From: Maledivibacter halophilus
GTDB taxonomy: Bacteria > Bacillota > Clostridia > Peptostreptococcales > Caminicellaceae
Length of the DNA stretch: 63,720 bases
Assembly: GCF_900167445.1 (NCBI RefSeq)
Contig: NZ_FUZT01000020.1
Span: forward strand, 1 to 63,720
Direction of reading: 5' to 3'
The notes under the pieces are model-generated. The model did not search any database. It saw only the letters and a program-made list of their open reading frames with translations, and was not told the DNA's origin. This document shows, in pieces, positions 17,000 to 25,592 of the stretch. Both the position numbers and the translations under genes were made by a program. Positions within the stretch are counted from its first letter, which is position 1. Each line of letters begins with the position of its first letter.

Positions 17000-18436
17000 T
17001 TGTTTGATATTACAATAATAGGTGCTGGAATTATAGGATGTAATATAGCTAGAGAATTAGCTAGATATAAGCTTAATATTTGTGTTATTGAGAAAAAAAG
17101 TGATATTGCCGAGGGAACAACAAAGGCAAATAGTGCCATAGTCCACGCAGGACATGATCCAGAGCCAGAGACTTTAATGGGACAGTTAAATGCAAGGGGA
17201 AATGCAATGTTTGACAAATTATCCCAGGAACTGGATTTTCCCTTTAAAAGAAATGGATCCTTGGTTTTATGCTTTGATGAAGATGATATAGATAAATTAA
17301 AGGAGCTTAAAGAAAGAGGAGAAAAAAACAAGGTTCCGGGATTAAAAATACTAAATAGAGAAGAAGTTCTTAAAATGGAGCCAAATGTAAAGGATAATGT
17401 GGTGGTAGCTCTTTATGCTCCTACAGGCGGTATAGTATGCCCTTATGAAATGACCGTTGCTTTAGCAGAAAATGCCCATAGTAACGGGGTAGAGTTCTAT
17501 TTTGACAATGGTGTAGTGGATATAGTAAAGGAAGATGGTTATTTTACTCTTGTAACAGATAAGAATAAATATGATACAAGGATGATTATAAATGCGGCGG
17601 GAGTATATGCAGATGATATAAATAATATGGTAAGTGAAAATAGAATCCATATTATACCAAGGAAAGGTGAATATTGTTTATTTGATAAAGCTGCGGGAGA
17701 TATGATTAAAAGCACTTTATTTCAACTTCCAACTAAACTAGGCAAGGGTGTACTTATAACCCCAACGGTGGATGGAAATCTCTTAATTGGACCTAATACA
17801 GTTGAGATTGAAGATAAGGAAGATGTTCTAACGACTAAGGAAGGTCTGGATGAAATTTTGACTAAAGCAAAAAAATCAATTAAGGAAATACCAATGAAAC
17901 AGCTTATTACTTCATTTGCTGGATTAAGGGCCCATAGGCCTGAGCATGATTTTTTAATTGGTGAGGCTGAGGATGTTCCTAATTTTATTAATGCTGCTGG
18001 TATGGAATCACCGGGATTATCATGTGCTCCTACTGTTGCTGAGATGATAGTTGATATAGTTAAAGAGAGATTAAATCCATCGGACAATACAGAGTTTAAT
18101 CCCATAAGAAAAGGAATACCTAGATTTAGGGAAATGGATAATGAAGAAAGAAAAGAGCTTATTAATAAGGATTCAAGATATGGAAGAGTAATTTGTAGAT
18201 GTGAAACAGTTACTGAAGGTGAAATTGTTAATGCTATAAAAAGACCATTGGGAGCAAGGACTCTAGATGGGGTTAAGAGGAGAACAAGGGCTGGGATGGG
18301 TCGATGTCAGTCGGGATTTTGTTCAACTAAGATAGTTGAAATACTTTCAAGAGAGCTTAATATTTCTCCAATGGAGGTTACTAAATATGGCAGAGATTCA
18401 CAGATCCTTATAAGCAGAAATAAAAGAATTAAGTAA
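17000..18436 (+). CDS. GlpA-type FAD-dependent glycerol-3-phosphate dehydrogenase subunit with [2Fe-2S] domain
   Basis: A 478-residue flavoprotein. FAD-binding motif ITIIGAGIIGCNIARELARY at the N-terminus is followed by a DAO fold with GTTKANSAIVHAGHDPEP. The C-terminal BFD-like iron-sulfur domain carries four cysteines in RVICRCETV and GMGRCQSGFCS. This architecture is found in anaerobic glycerol-3-phosphate dehydrogenases and in LhgO/GlpO relatives. It starts with TTG at 17000, 7 nt after AGGAGG. The next two genes encode the usual partner flavoprotein and DUF1667 protein. Together they should oxidise glycerol-3-phosphate to DHAP. No glycerol kinase is in the window. Confidence 0.85.
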   Translation: MFDITIIGAGIIGCNIARELARYKLNICVIEKKSDIAEGTTKANSAIVHAGHDPEPETLMGQLNARGNAMFDKLSQELDFPFKRNGSLVLCFDEDDIDKLKELKERGEKNKVPGLKILNREEVLKMEPNVKDNVVVALYAPTGGIVCPYEMTVALAENAHSNGVEFYFDNGVVDIVKEDGYFTLVTDKNKYDTRMIINAAGVYADDINNMVSENRIHIIPRKGEYCLFDKAAGDMIKSTLFQLPTKLGKGVLITPTVDGNLLIGPNTVEIEDKEDVLTTKEGLDEILTKAKKSIKEIPMKQLITSFAGLRAHRPEHDFLIGEAEDVPNFINAAGMESPGLSCAPTVAEMIVDIVKERLNPSDNTEFNPIRKGIPRFREMDNEERKELINKDSRYGRVICRCETVTEGEIVNAIKRPLGARTLDGVKRRTRAGMGRCQSGFCSTKIVEILSRELNISPMEVTKYGRDSQILISRNKRIK

Positions 18437-18455
18437 ATAGATTGGAGGGGATATT

Positions 18456-19718
18456 ATGGAAAATTACGATATAGTTATAATTGGTGGAGGCCCAGCAGGA
18501 TTAGCAGCAGCAATAAAAGCTAGGGAAGAAGGTATAGAAAACCTAGTAGTATTAGAAAGGGATGATGTTCTTGGAGGAATTTTAAATCAATGTATCCATA
18601 ATGGTTTTGGCCTTCATACCTTTAAAGAGGAGCTAACAGGTCCAGAGTATGCAGGAAGATTTATAGATAAAGTTAATGAAATGGACATCCCCTATAAATT
18701 AAATACTATGGTTATTGATATAAATAAGGATAAAGTTATAACAGCCGTTAATTCAGAGGATGGAATTATTGAAATAAGGGCAAAGTCTATTATATTGGCT
18801 ATGGGATGTAGAGAAAGACCAAGGGGAGCAATAAATATTCCTGGAATTAGGGGAGCAGGCATATATACGGCTGGAGCTGCTCAAAAGTTTGTAAATATTG
18901 ATGGATATATGCCTGGCAAAGAGGTTGTTATCCTAGGCTCAGGGGATATAGGTCTTATTATGGCCAGAAGAATGACATTGGAAGGGGCAAAGGTTAAAGC
19001 TGTTGTGGAATTAATGCCCTATTCCGGTGGGTTAAAGAGAAATATTGTTCAGTGCTTAGATGATTTTGATATACCCCTTAAACTTTCCCATACCATTATA
19101 GATATTGCAGGTAAGGATAGGGTTGAAGGTGTAACTATTGCTAAGGTCGATGGTAATAGAAAACCAATAAAGGGTACTGAGGAATATATAGATTGTGATA
19201 CCCTTCTTTTATCGGTAGGGCTGATACCAGAGAATGACCTTTCTAAAAATATAGATATTCAATTATCCAATATAACAGGTGGGCCAATAGTTAATGAAAG
19301 CCTGCAAACTAATATAGATGGTGTATTTGCTTGTGGAAATGTTCTTCATGTCCATGATCTTGTTGATTATGTAACAACGGAAAGCTATAATGCAGGGAAA
19401 AAAGCTGCAAGATATATAAGGGGAGAGATCTTTGACAATAGAGATAGCATAGAGATTAAGGCTGTAGAGGGAGTAAGATATACTGTTCCCAAATATATTA
19501 ATTTTGATAATATTGAAGATGTATTTGAACTTAGGTTTAGAGTAGGAGATGTATATAAAGATAGTTATATTTCTGTTTACTTTGATGATGTAAGGGAAGT
19601 TCATAGGAAGAAAAAAATAATGACTCCCGGTGAAATGGAGACTGTTATATTAACTAAAAAAATCCTTGAAAAATACCCTAACTGCTCAGAAATAACAGTT
19701 AAGATTGAAAAAGAATAA
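18456..19718 (+). CDS. GlpB-like NAD(P)/FAD-dependent oxidoreductase subunit
   Basis: A 420-residue pyridine nucleotide-disulfide oxidoreductase-type flavoprotein. The FAD motif is DIVIIGGGPAGLAAAIKA, then GGILNQCIHNGFGLHTF, the second dinucleotide motif KEVVILGSGDIGLIMARRM, and a C-terminal GVFACGNVLHVHDLVDYVT. It is the customary partner of the preceding GlpA-like protein in clostridial glycerol-3-phosphate dehydrogenase operons, probably passing electrons to NAD(P) or another acceptor. It lies 19 nt after the first subunit and 19 nt before the DUF1667 gene. Confidence 0.85.
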   Translation: MENYDIVIIGGGPAGLAAAIKAREEGIENLVVLERDDVLGGILNQCIHNGFGLHTFKEELTGPEYAGRFIDKVNEMDIPYKLNTMVIDINKDKVITAVNSEDGIIEIRAKSIILAMGCRERPRGAINIPGIRGAGIYTAGAAQKFVNIDGYMPGKEVVILGSGDIGLIMARRMTLEGAKVKAVVELMPYSGGLKRNIVQCLDDFDIPLKLSHTIIDIAGKDRVEGVTIAKVDGNRKPIKGTEEYIDCDTLLLSVGLIPENDLSKNIDIQLSNITGGPIVNESLQTNIDGVFACGNVLHVHDLVDYVTTESYNAGKKAARYIRGEIFDNRDSIEIKAVEGVRYTVPKYINFDNIEDVFELRFRVGDVYKDSYISVYFDDVREVHRKKKIMTPGEMETVILTKKILEKYPNCSEITVKIEKE

Positions 19719-19737
19719 ATAGAAGGGAGAGAACACA

Positions 19738-20106
19738 ATGGGTGAAAAAAGAGAAATAATATGTATAGGGTGTCCAATGGGATGTGAATTAACTGTTAAA
19801 ATTGAAGATAAGGAAGTAATCGAAGTAACGGGAAACTTCTGTAAAAGAGGAGAAATATATGCTGAAAAGGAATGTACAAATCCAACTCGTATCGTAACTA
19901 CAACGGTATATGTGGATGGAGGAAGTATAGATGTAGTGCCTATTAAAACAGAGGATGATGTCCCCCAAAATAAAGTTTTTGAAATAATCACTGCTTTAAA
20001 AGAAATTGTAGTTAAGGCACCGGTTAAGACCCGAGATATAATTGTAGAAAATGTTGCAAATACGGGAGTAAATATTATAGCTACAAGGGATGTTCCAGCA
20101 AAATAG
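19738..20106 (+). CDS. DUF1667 protein, small subunit of the dehydrogenase set
   Basis: A 122-residue cytoplasmic protein. Cysteines lie in ICIGCPMGCELTVKI, GNFCKRGEIYAEKECTNPTRIV; the CxxCxxxC plus downstream cysteines suggest a metal or iron-sulfur site. DUF1667 proteins are routinely encoded after the two flavoproteins of anaerobic glycerol-3-phosphate dehydrogenases, but their role is not settled. It is the last gene of the locus. Confidence 0.85.
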   Translation: MGEKREIICIGCPMGCELTVKIEDKEVIEVTGNFCKRGEIYAEKECTNPTRIVTTTVYVDGGSIDVVPIKTEDDVPQNKVFEIITALKEIVVKAPVKTRDIIVENVANTGVNIIATRDVPAK

Positions 20107-20145
20107 AGTATATATTGATAAATCAGCATATAAAATAAAATTATG

Positions 20146-20183
20146 GATGGAATATTAAAAAATAGAGGATTAAATATTCCATC
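20146..20183. terminator. Hairpin between convergent genes
   Basis: GATGGAATATT (20146-20156) pairs perfectly with AATATTCCATC (20173-20183). It lies between the converging DUF1667 and antiporter genes and probably ends transcription from one or both sides, though T-runs are weak. Confidence 0.5.
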
Positions 20184-20226
20184 TGTAACAAATTTTCAAG
20201 TTTTACTTTCTAATTATAAGACAAGG

Positions 20227-21426
20227 CTACTTAGCAGTTTGAAGCTTGGGATTTTTTAGCTGTATATCTCCTGATTTCATGAGTGCATATTTAGTAATAG
20301 CAGGTCCTATTAGCTCGTATACAATGGTTGCTCCAAGTATAATAGTTCTTACCTTAGCTCCTACCTCAGGAAAATCTAATTGGGCGGTCATGGATAATCC
20401 TATTGCCACACCTGCTTGGGGGATTAAAGTAAGTCCTAAATAGTTTTGCACTTTTTTAGGCATATTTGATAATTTACAACCTAAATACGCTCCAAGGACT
20501 TTTCCAGCTACTCTAGCTATAATATATCCTATCCCTAATAAACCTACATATTTCATCAATCTTATGTCTAACTCTACTCCAGCTAATGTGAAAAACATAA
20601 TATAAATAGGTGGGGTAAAGGAGTCAGTAATGGTTATAACCTTCATATTATTAGGAGAAATATTACTGATTACTGCACCAATAGTCATACATAAAAGAAG
20701 GGTAGATATATTTAAGAAATTTGCGATACCTATGGACAGACAAATAGTTGCAATTACAATACTCAGCAGTTCATCTCTACCCTTTGCTTTTCGTGAAACC
20801 AATGTTAATACAAATCCTATAACAATTCCTAAAACTAAAGCGGCTCCAATTTCCCAAATTGGAGTCAATAATCCACTGGTTAGAGAAAAACCATTGATAC
20901 TGTTAGATACTTGCTTTGCTATAGATACTACGATCCCAAAAACTATAATGCCTATGGCATCATCTATGGCTACCACAGGTAATAATGTGTCAACTAGTTT
21001 TCCCTTGGCCTTGTACTGCCTTATTACCATTATGGTTGCTGCCGGAGCTGTAGTGGCCGCAATGGATGCTAGAATAAGACTGAAGGATAAAGGTTGTTTA
21101 AATATTATAAACATAGTAACGAAAACCATTAAAACAGCACCTAGAGATTCTAGTAAAGTTATCAAGAACATGGATTTTCCAAGTTTTTTCATATATTCGA
21201 TATTAAACTCGCTTCCTATGCTATATGCAATAAATCCCAATGCCATCTCTGAAATTATTAATAGCCCAGTAGAAATGTCCTTTGGGACTAAATTTAAAAA
21301 AGAAGGACCTATAATAATTCCTCCTAACAGATATCCGGTTACATAGGGCAAATTTAGCTTAGATATAATTCTAGCCATTATAATACCGGATATTAAGACA
21401 ATTGATACGTAATATAAAGCATTCAT
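20227..21426 (-). CDS. CPA2-family cation:proton antiporter (membrane domain only)
   Basis: A 399-residue membrane protein with about 12 segments of the Na+/H+ exchanger (KefB/NapA-like) fold. GGIIIGPSFLNLVPKD is near the N-terminus, and VVAIDDAIGIIVFGIVVSI holds the paired-acid ion-binding site. The end is hydrophilic and short. Unlike KefB/KefC it has no RCK/TrkA-N domain, so it cannot be gated by its own nucleotide-binding domain. ATG 21426 follows GAGGAG on the minus strand. The upstream gene on the same strand encodes a PII-like protein and is separated only by a palindromic repeat, suggesting that protein may control it. Confidence 0.88.
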   Translation of the reverse strand: MNALYYVSIVLISGIIMARIISKLNLPYVTGYLLGGIIIGPSFLNLVPKDISTGLLIISEMALGFIAYSIGSEFNIEYMKKLGKSMFLITLLESLGAVLMVFVTMFIIFKQPLSFSLILASIAATTAPAATIMVIRQYKAKGKLVDTLLPVVAIDDAIGIIVFGIVVSIAKQVSNSINGFSLTSGLLTPIWEIGAALVLGIVIGFVLTLVSRKAKGRDELLSIVIATICLSIGIANFLNISTLLLCMTIGAVISNISPNNMKVITITDSFTPPIYIMFFTLAGVELDIRLMKYVGLLGIGYIIARVAGKVLGAYLGCKLSNMPKKVQNYLGLTLIPQAGVAIGLSMTAQLDFPEVGAKVRTIILGATIVYELIGPAITKYALMKSGDIQLKNPKLQTAK

Positions 21427-21566
21427 TTTTAGATTCTCCTCTTGCCTTTATATTTATTTGTAATACAGTGAAACAATATCAAAGTTGGATTTATAAATCT
21501 TAAAAAATCGCAGAAGATCGATGTTTTAAAGTCTATAAATTAAATTTTAAGATTGTTTCACTATAT

Positions 21567-21672
21567 ATATAGATTTCCCATAGTAAAATTTAATTTATAC
21601 GTATCAAAATATCCAGTGTTTCTAAGGATTTTTGAGATGTATAAATTAACTATTTTACTGGAATATCTATAT
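21567..21672. repeat. Palindromic repeat family A, copy 2
   Basis: A 106-nt imperfect inverted repeat starting ATATAGATTTCCCATAGTAA and ending with the arm ATTTTACTGGAATATCTATA. It lies between the PII-like gene (stop 3 nt away) and the antiporter gene, so in their transcript it would form a long intercistronic hairpin. Confidence 0.87.
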
Positions 21673-21674
21673 AA

Positions 21675-22019
21675 TTATTTCAACATACCTCCCTCTACAT
21701 GGTTAACGGGTATGGTGAATAGAATTCCTATACCAGGTTCATTTATGTCTCCAACTTCTTTTTTTATACAATTGATGGCAGTATCAACCTGGCTATCCTT
21801 TAATACCACAAAAATTGTTTTATTAAAGGGGCGATTTTCATTTAAAATCATCCTTATAGAACCAAAGGCAGGTAAATTACTTGGCTCCGTATCGTTTAAT
21901 ACTCTAGCCATACCTATGCTGTCGATTATGGTGGCTCCCATTATACCTGAATTAATGAAATTTTCTAAAATAGATTCCAAACAGTCTTTTTTATTAATTA
22001 CACATACAAGAACCTGCAT
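21675..22019 (-). CDS. PII-like signalling protein
   Basis: A 114-residue protein with the beta-alpha-beta ferredoxin-like pattern of PII-like proteins. It opens MQVLVCVINKKDCLESILEN, then GIMGATIIDSIGMARVL, which corresponds to the GlnB GxxGxTvxdvxGxG region, and it ends with an INEPGIGILFTIPV strand. The T-loop region is short and lacks a GlnB-type uridylylated tyrosine motif. Such proteins bind nucleotides and control a neighbouring transporter. The start lies after AAGGAAGG on the minus strand. It is co-oriented with the antiporter, flanked by two copies of repeat family A in the same orientation, and has a good promoter upstream. Confidence 0.7.
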   Translation of the reverse strand: MQVLVCVINKKDCLESILENFINSGIMGATIIDSIGMARVLNDTEPSNLPAFGSIRMILNENRPFNKTIFVVLKDSQVDTAINCIKKEVGDINEPGIGILFTIPVNHVEGGMLK

Positions 22020-22083
22020 AAATCCACCTTCCTTATATTATCTGAAAATATTATAATTTATGTAAATCATTGGATCAGATATC

Positions 22084-22111
22084 ATTATAGCAGAGAAAAA
22101 ATAAAAGTCAA
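22084..22111 (-). promoter_or_regulatory. Promoter of the PII-like/antiporter pair
   Basis: On the minus strand TTGACT (22111-22106), a 16-nt spacer and a consensus TATAAT (22089-22084). It abuts a family A repeat just upstream. Confidence 0.7.
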
Positions 22112-22113
22112 AT

Positions 22114-22217
22114 ATATAGATTTCCCATAGTAAAACTTGATTTATACATATCAAAATATCCAATGCTTCTAAGGATTTTTGATATATATAAATTAACTAT
22201 TTTACTGGAATATGTAT
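22114..22217. repeat. Palindromic repeat family A, copy 3
   Basis: A 104-nt imperfect inverted repeat in the same orientation as copy 2, starting ATATAGATTTCCCATAGTAA, with inner AATATCCAATGCTTCTAAGG and a closing arm ACTATTTTACTGGAATATGT. It lies between divergent transcription units. Confidence 0.87.
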
Positions 22218-22307
22218 AAGTATGATTTCTTATTCTTTATCATTAATGAAGGAAAATATAATTTTGTATTGAAGATATATGATATATTGTATTAGGTGGT
22301 GAGAATA

Positions 22308-23201
22308 GTGGAATTAAATAAGAAAATACTAAAATTTGGACTTGTGTTAATTACTTTATCATTAATTTTTACTGCAGGCTTTTCATTGATTTATAGTTTA
22401 GAAAAACCTGTATTTTTAAAGATGTATGTTGAAGAATATACATCTGGTGATGAAAATTTAAGTGTTTTAGAGAACTTTGAGGTTAGGTACATAACTAATA
22501 TATCCGATAGTAGAAAAGTTATGGAAATTGAATTTGAAGAAGAACCTGATATTGAAGTTACTGTTTCACATTGGCCTAAGGGCGGCGGGATGTTTTCATT
22601 TTTCAATAATAATAACTATAATAATCAAAGTAGAGATATATATGGAAGATACGCCCTTAATACTATATATATTGATATGAATTTGAATAATATAGATAGA
22701 GAATTTAATGAAACCGAGCTTAACAATGCCAAAGTAAAATTTAATGATGGAAGCACTCTGGATATAAATTTGGGCAGAATAATAATATATAAGAATGAAA
22801 GAAAAAATGATTATATAGATTCTATAAGTTCCGGCAGTTCTTCCGATGGGACATCTAGTTTTGAGGGAAGGGTTACAAAAGCTATAAAACTATTAGAGGT
22901 TAAATCTCCATTATTAGAGGATTTAAAGGATTATTTTGATCTGTCTATAGGAGATACAGATTATAGGAAAGTTTCAGGAGTTAAATATGAAAAAGATAAA
23001 TCTTTAGCTATAAATGCCAAATTTATAGCTCCAAAGGATATAGTTAGCAAATATACATTTTATGATATTAAGCCTAAATTATATTATGAAGATATAGAAG
23101 GAAATATATCATATACACGGATATATAATATCAATTACACTCCCTATGATTTTGATTTAAAAGGGATATTTAATTATTTAAGGGCAAGGGGGGAGATTTA
23201 G
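22308..23201 (+). CDS. Membrane-anchored protein of unknown function
   Basis: A 297-residue protein with one N-terminal membrane segment (about residues 8-30) and a large, probably extracellular, beta-rich domain. A low-complexity SSGSSSDGTSS patch lies near residue 180. I chose GTG 22308 because AGGTGG (22294-22299) lies 8 nt upstream; GTG codons at 22296 and 22299 overlap it. It is followed after 1 nt by another membrane protein gene, so the two probably form one unit. I do not recognise the family; no catalytic motif is visible. Confidence 0.65.
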   Translation: MELNKKILKFGLVLITLSLIFTAGFSLIYSLEKPVFLKMYVEEYTSGDENLSVLENFEVRYITNISDSRKVMEIEFEEEPDIEVTVSHWPKGGGMFSFFNNNNYNNQSRDIYGRYALNTIYIDMNLNNIDREFNETELNNAKVKFNDGSTLDINLGRIIIYKNERKNDYIDSISSGSSSDGTSSFEGRVTKAIKLLEVKSPLLEDLKDYFDLSIGDTDYRKVSGVKYEKDKSLAINAKFIAPKDIVSKYTFYDIKPKLYYEDIEGNISYTRIYNINYTPYDFDLKGIFNYLRARGEI

Positions 23202-23202
23202 C

Positions 23203-23748
23203 ATGTATAATGGATACAATAAGATATTTTGGGGGATTTTTATTGCAACCTTTAATATAAATTTAGGAGGCATTAAGATATTGCCTTCCTTTATAGGATT
23301 TATGATTATTTCAAGTGGGATAGCTTCTTTATATAAAGATACAAATATAGAGCTTTTTAAGACAGCAAGGGTTTTTGCAATTATTACTATTATTACAACT
23401 GGCATAGGAGAGCTCCAGGGATTTATTTCCATAGAAGCAATGAATTTTTTTCTATTCAATGAGTTTATGATAGTTCTAGATATTGTTATGGAGATGTTTA
23501 TGTTTTATAAATGTATTGAAGGAACTATAGAATATCTAAAGATCAATAATCATTTGGATTTAGCCCAATCAAATACAAAGAAATTAAGATTTTATATAAT
23601 AGTTTTAATAATAGGTATTATATTTTTAAATTTTGCTCTTGTATTTAATATAATTGTTTTGAATACTATAGTGGCTATTATGTTTATTATTTTACGAATA
23701 TATTTGATGGTGTTGATTCGGGAAATAAGAAATATATTTGTTGAATAG
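23203..23748 (+). CDS. Small integral membrane protein of unknown function
   Basis: A 181-residue protein with about five predicted membrane segments, beginning MYNGYNKIFWGIFIATFNIN. It has a GGGGGGAGA ribosome binding site overlapping the end of the upstream gene and starts 1 nt after that gene's stop, so the pair is translationally coupled. The family is not recognised. It probably acts with the membrane-anchored partner upstream. Confidence 0.65.
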   Translation: MYNGYNKIFWGIFIATFNINLGGIKILPSFIGFMIISSGIASLYKDTNIELFKTARVFAIITIITTGIGELQGFISIEAMNFFLFNEFMIVLDIVMEMFMFYKCIEGTIEYLKINNHLDLAQSNTKKLRFYIIVLIIGIIFLNFALVFNIIVLNTIVAIMFIILRIYLMVLIREIRNIFVE

Positions 23749-23840
23749 TTAGAAACCAATAGAGAAATAAATGGAAAGTTTAATTTATTTCTAATACTAT
23801 TTTTTAAATGAATTAGTTTGTAATGGAAGAGGAGTTTAGT

Positions 23841-24932
23841 ATGAACAACATATCAAAACAAAGCAATATTATTTATTTTATAAGTAACAAATGCTCTCAA
23901 ACTATAGGGGGAGTACAAACTATAATTCGGTTAATAGAAAAGGCAATGCCAGAGCAGAAATTTATAGAAAATGTTTTGATATACAATGAAAAGGATATAA
24001 AATTAAGTAAATTGCCAAATGTTGAGGTTGCAACAATTGAAAAAAAGTTAGCTGATAAGGTACAATATTACAAAACCATTATTATGGAGAAAAATGAAAA
24101 TATATCTAAAAAATCAATTGTCCCGGGGTCAAAAATAATTGTATTTGGTGCACAAAAACTACTTTTATTAACTAAAAGGCAGCTGAGGGAAAATGAGATA
24201 ATTATATTTCAGTCCGGTAAACCAGATGTAACTTTAGCATCAATGGGAAATACTAAAATACCAATTATTTTAAAGGATAGATTGAAATATATTGATAAGT
24301 TTCTATTCTTTACAAAATATGATAAAGAGGAAATTGAAAAAATCATAGAAAATTCAAATATTCATTGTACATATAAATCATATATTGTTCCTAATCCCTC
24401 AAAAACATCTAGGAATCAAATATGTAGATATACCAATAATGTAATGTACCTAGGTAGATTCGATATTCTCCAAAAGAATATAATGGAGTATATTGAAGTC
24501 GCTGACATAATATACCCGGAATATAAATTAAATGCATATGGATATGGAATAAGTGAAATCCTATTGAGATATTCAAAGGTGAATGTTAAAGGTATTATAG
24601 ATGATATTACTGAAGTTGCAAAGGAAAATAGTGTATTATTGCTTCTATCCAATTCTGAAGGCTTTGGGAATGTCTTGGTTGAAGCCTTTTCAGTAGGTAT
24701 GCCTGTAATTGTATATAATTCCTATCCAGCTGCTAAATCAATTGTTGCACCTGGCACAGGGAAATTAATACCCTATGGAGATATTGAAGGGGTAAAAAAA
24801 GCCATTAAAGAAATATTAAAAGATAAAAACACCTTTAAAAAATATTCTGATGCAGCTTTTAAGGCATCTAAAAAGTATGTTAAGGAAGATATTGTTGACA
24901 AGTATATTAAAGTAATAAAGGATGAGATATAA
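23841..24932 (+). CDS. GT4-family glycosyltransferase
   Basis: A 363-residue retaining glycosyltransferase of GT-B fold. The C-terminal donor-binding half has VMYLGRFDILQKNIMEYIEV, then LLLLSNSEGFGNVLVEAFSVGMPVIV with the EX7E motif; the N-terminal half is acceptor-binding (CSQTIGGVQTIIRLIEKAMP). It transfers a sugar from a nucleotide donor, probably to a surface glycan or lipid. ATG 23841 has AGAGGAG 6 nt upstream; ATG 23823 precedes that site. No other glycan-synthesis genes are near, so the product is unknown. A deformylase-like gene follows after 23 nt. Confidence 0.82.
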   Translation: MNNISKQSNIIYFISNKCSQTIGGVQTIIRLIEKAMPEQKFIENVLIYNEKDIKLSKLPNVEVATIEKKLADKVQYYKTIIMEKNENISKKSIVPGSKIIVFGAQKLLLLTKRQLRENEIIIFQSGKPDVTLASMGNTKIPIILKDRLKYIDKFLFFTKYDKEEIEKIIENSNIHCTYKSYIVPNPSKTSRNQICRYTNNVMYLGRFDILQKNIMEYIEVADIIYPEYKLNAYGYGISEILLRYSKVNVKGIIDDITEVAKENSVLLLLSNSEGFGNVLVEAFSVGMPVIVYNSYPAAKSIVAPGTGKLIPYGDIEGVKKAIKEILKDKNTFKKYSDAAFKASKKYVKEDIVDKYIKVIKDEI

Positions 24933-24955
24933 TTTATTATTAAGGGGAGTTTTTT

Positions 24956-25453
24956 ATGGCAGTTAAAAAAATATTGTTATTGGGAAATGAAGATTTATAT
25001 AAAAAATCTGAGGAGATAAATAGAGCGGAAATAATAGAGGTAAAAGAAATAGCTAAGGATTTACATTATACATTAATGAATTTTAGAGAAAAATATAAAG
25101 TAGGAAGGGCCATAGCAGCTCCACAAATTGGATATTTCAAGAGACTGATATATATGAATATTAATGATAGGCCTACAATCTTTATTAATCCTAAATTACA
25201 ATATTTAGATAATGAAATGATGGAAGTATGGGATGATTGTATGTCTTTTCCAAATTTATTAGTTAAAGTGAAAAGATATAAGAGAATAAAAATATATTAT
25301 AAGGATTTAGATTGGAAGGATAATATATTGGAATTAGAAGGGGACCTTTCGGAGCTTTTGCAGCATGAATATGACCATTTAGATGGAATATTAGCGGTTT
25401 CTAAAGCAATAGACGGTAGGTCTTTTAAAATTAAGGATTCCTTGAATCAATAG
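24956..25453 (+). CDS. Peptide deformylase-like protein with altered motifs
   Basis: A 165-residue metalloprotein of the polypeptide deformylase fold. Motif 1 is GRAIAAPQIG (consensus GxGLAAPQ), motif 2 is DDCMSFP (consensus EGCLS), and motif 3 is LQHEYDHLDG (consensus HExDH). The three metal ligands (one Cys, two His) and the catalytic Glu are retained, but the Gly of motif 2 is Asp. It may remove formyl groups from N-termini, or act on another substrate. It is read with the glycosyltransferase rather than with fmt and priA as housekeeping def genes often are. Probably a second, divergent paralogue. Confidence 0.78.
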   Translation: MAVKKILLLGNEDLYKKSEEINRAEIIEVKEIAKDLHYTLMNFREKYKVGRAIAAPQIGYFKRLIYMNINDRPTIFINPKLQYLDNEMMEVWDDCMSFPNLLVKVKRYKRIKIYYKDLDWKDNILELEGDLSELLQHEYDHLDGILAVSKAIDGRSFKIKDSLNQ

Positions 25454-25504
25454 CAATTGTAAATAAATTTAAAAAAATTTACCTCCTTTTATTGAACGTT
25501 ATAT

Positions 25505-25517
25505 TGCACATTGTGCA
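25505..25517. promoter_or_regulatory. Palindromic possible operator upstream of the LysE-type exporter
   Basis: TGCACATTGTGCA is a perfect 13-bp palindrome 76 nt before the exporter start. No regulator is encoded next to it. Confidence 0.35.
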
Positions 25518-25592
25518 TAATATATGATATAGTGTTTTATAATACAGTTTTTATATACAATATCATCATAGATTCTAAAAGGAGGTTATTTT

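Noticed and set aside
20630..21346. 238-codon frame on the plus strand
   Set aside because: Antisense to the antiporter gene; composition is that of a reverse-read membrane protein, and no start signals are seen.
21553..22056. 167-codon frame on the plus strand
   Set aside because: It runs through a family A repeat and antisense to the PII-like gene, which has a promoter and a ribosome binding site.
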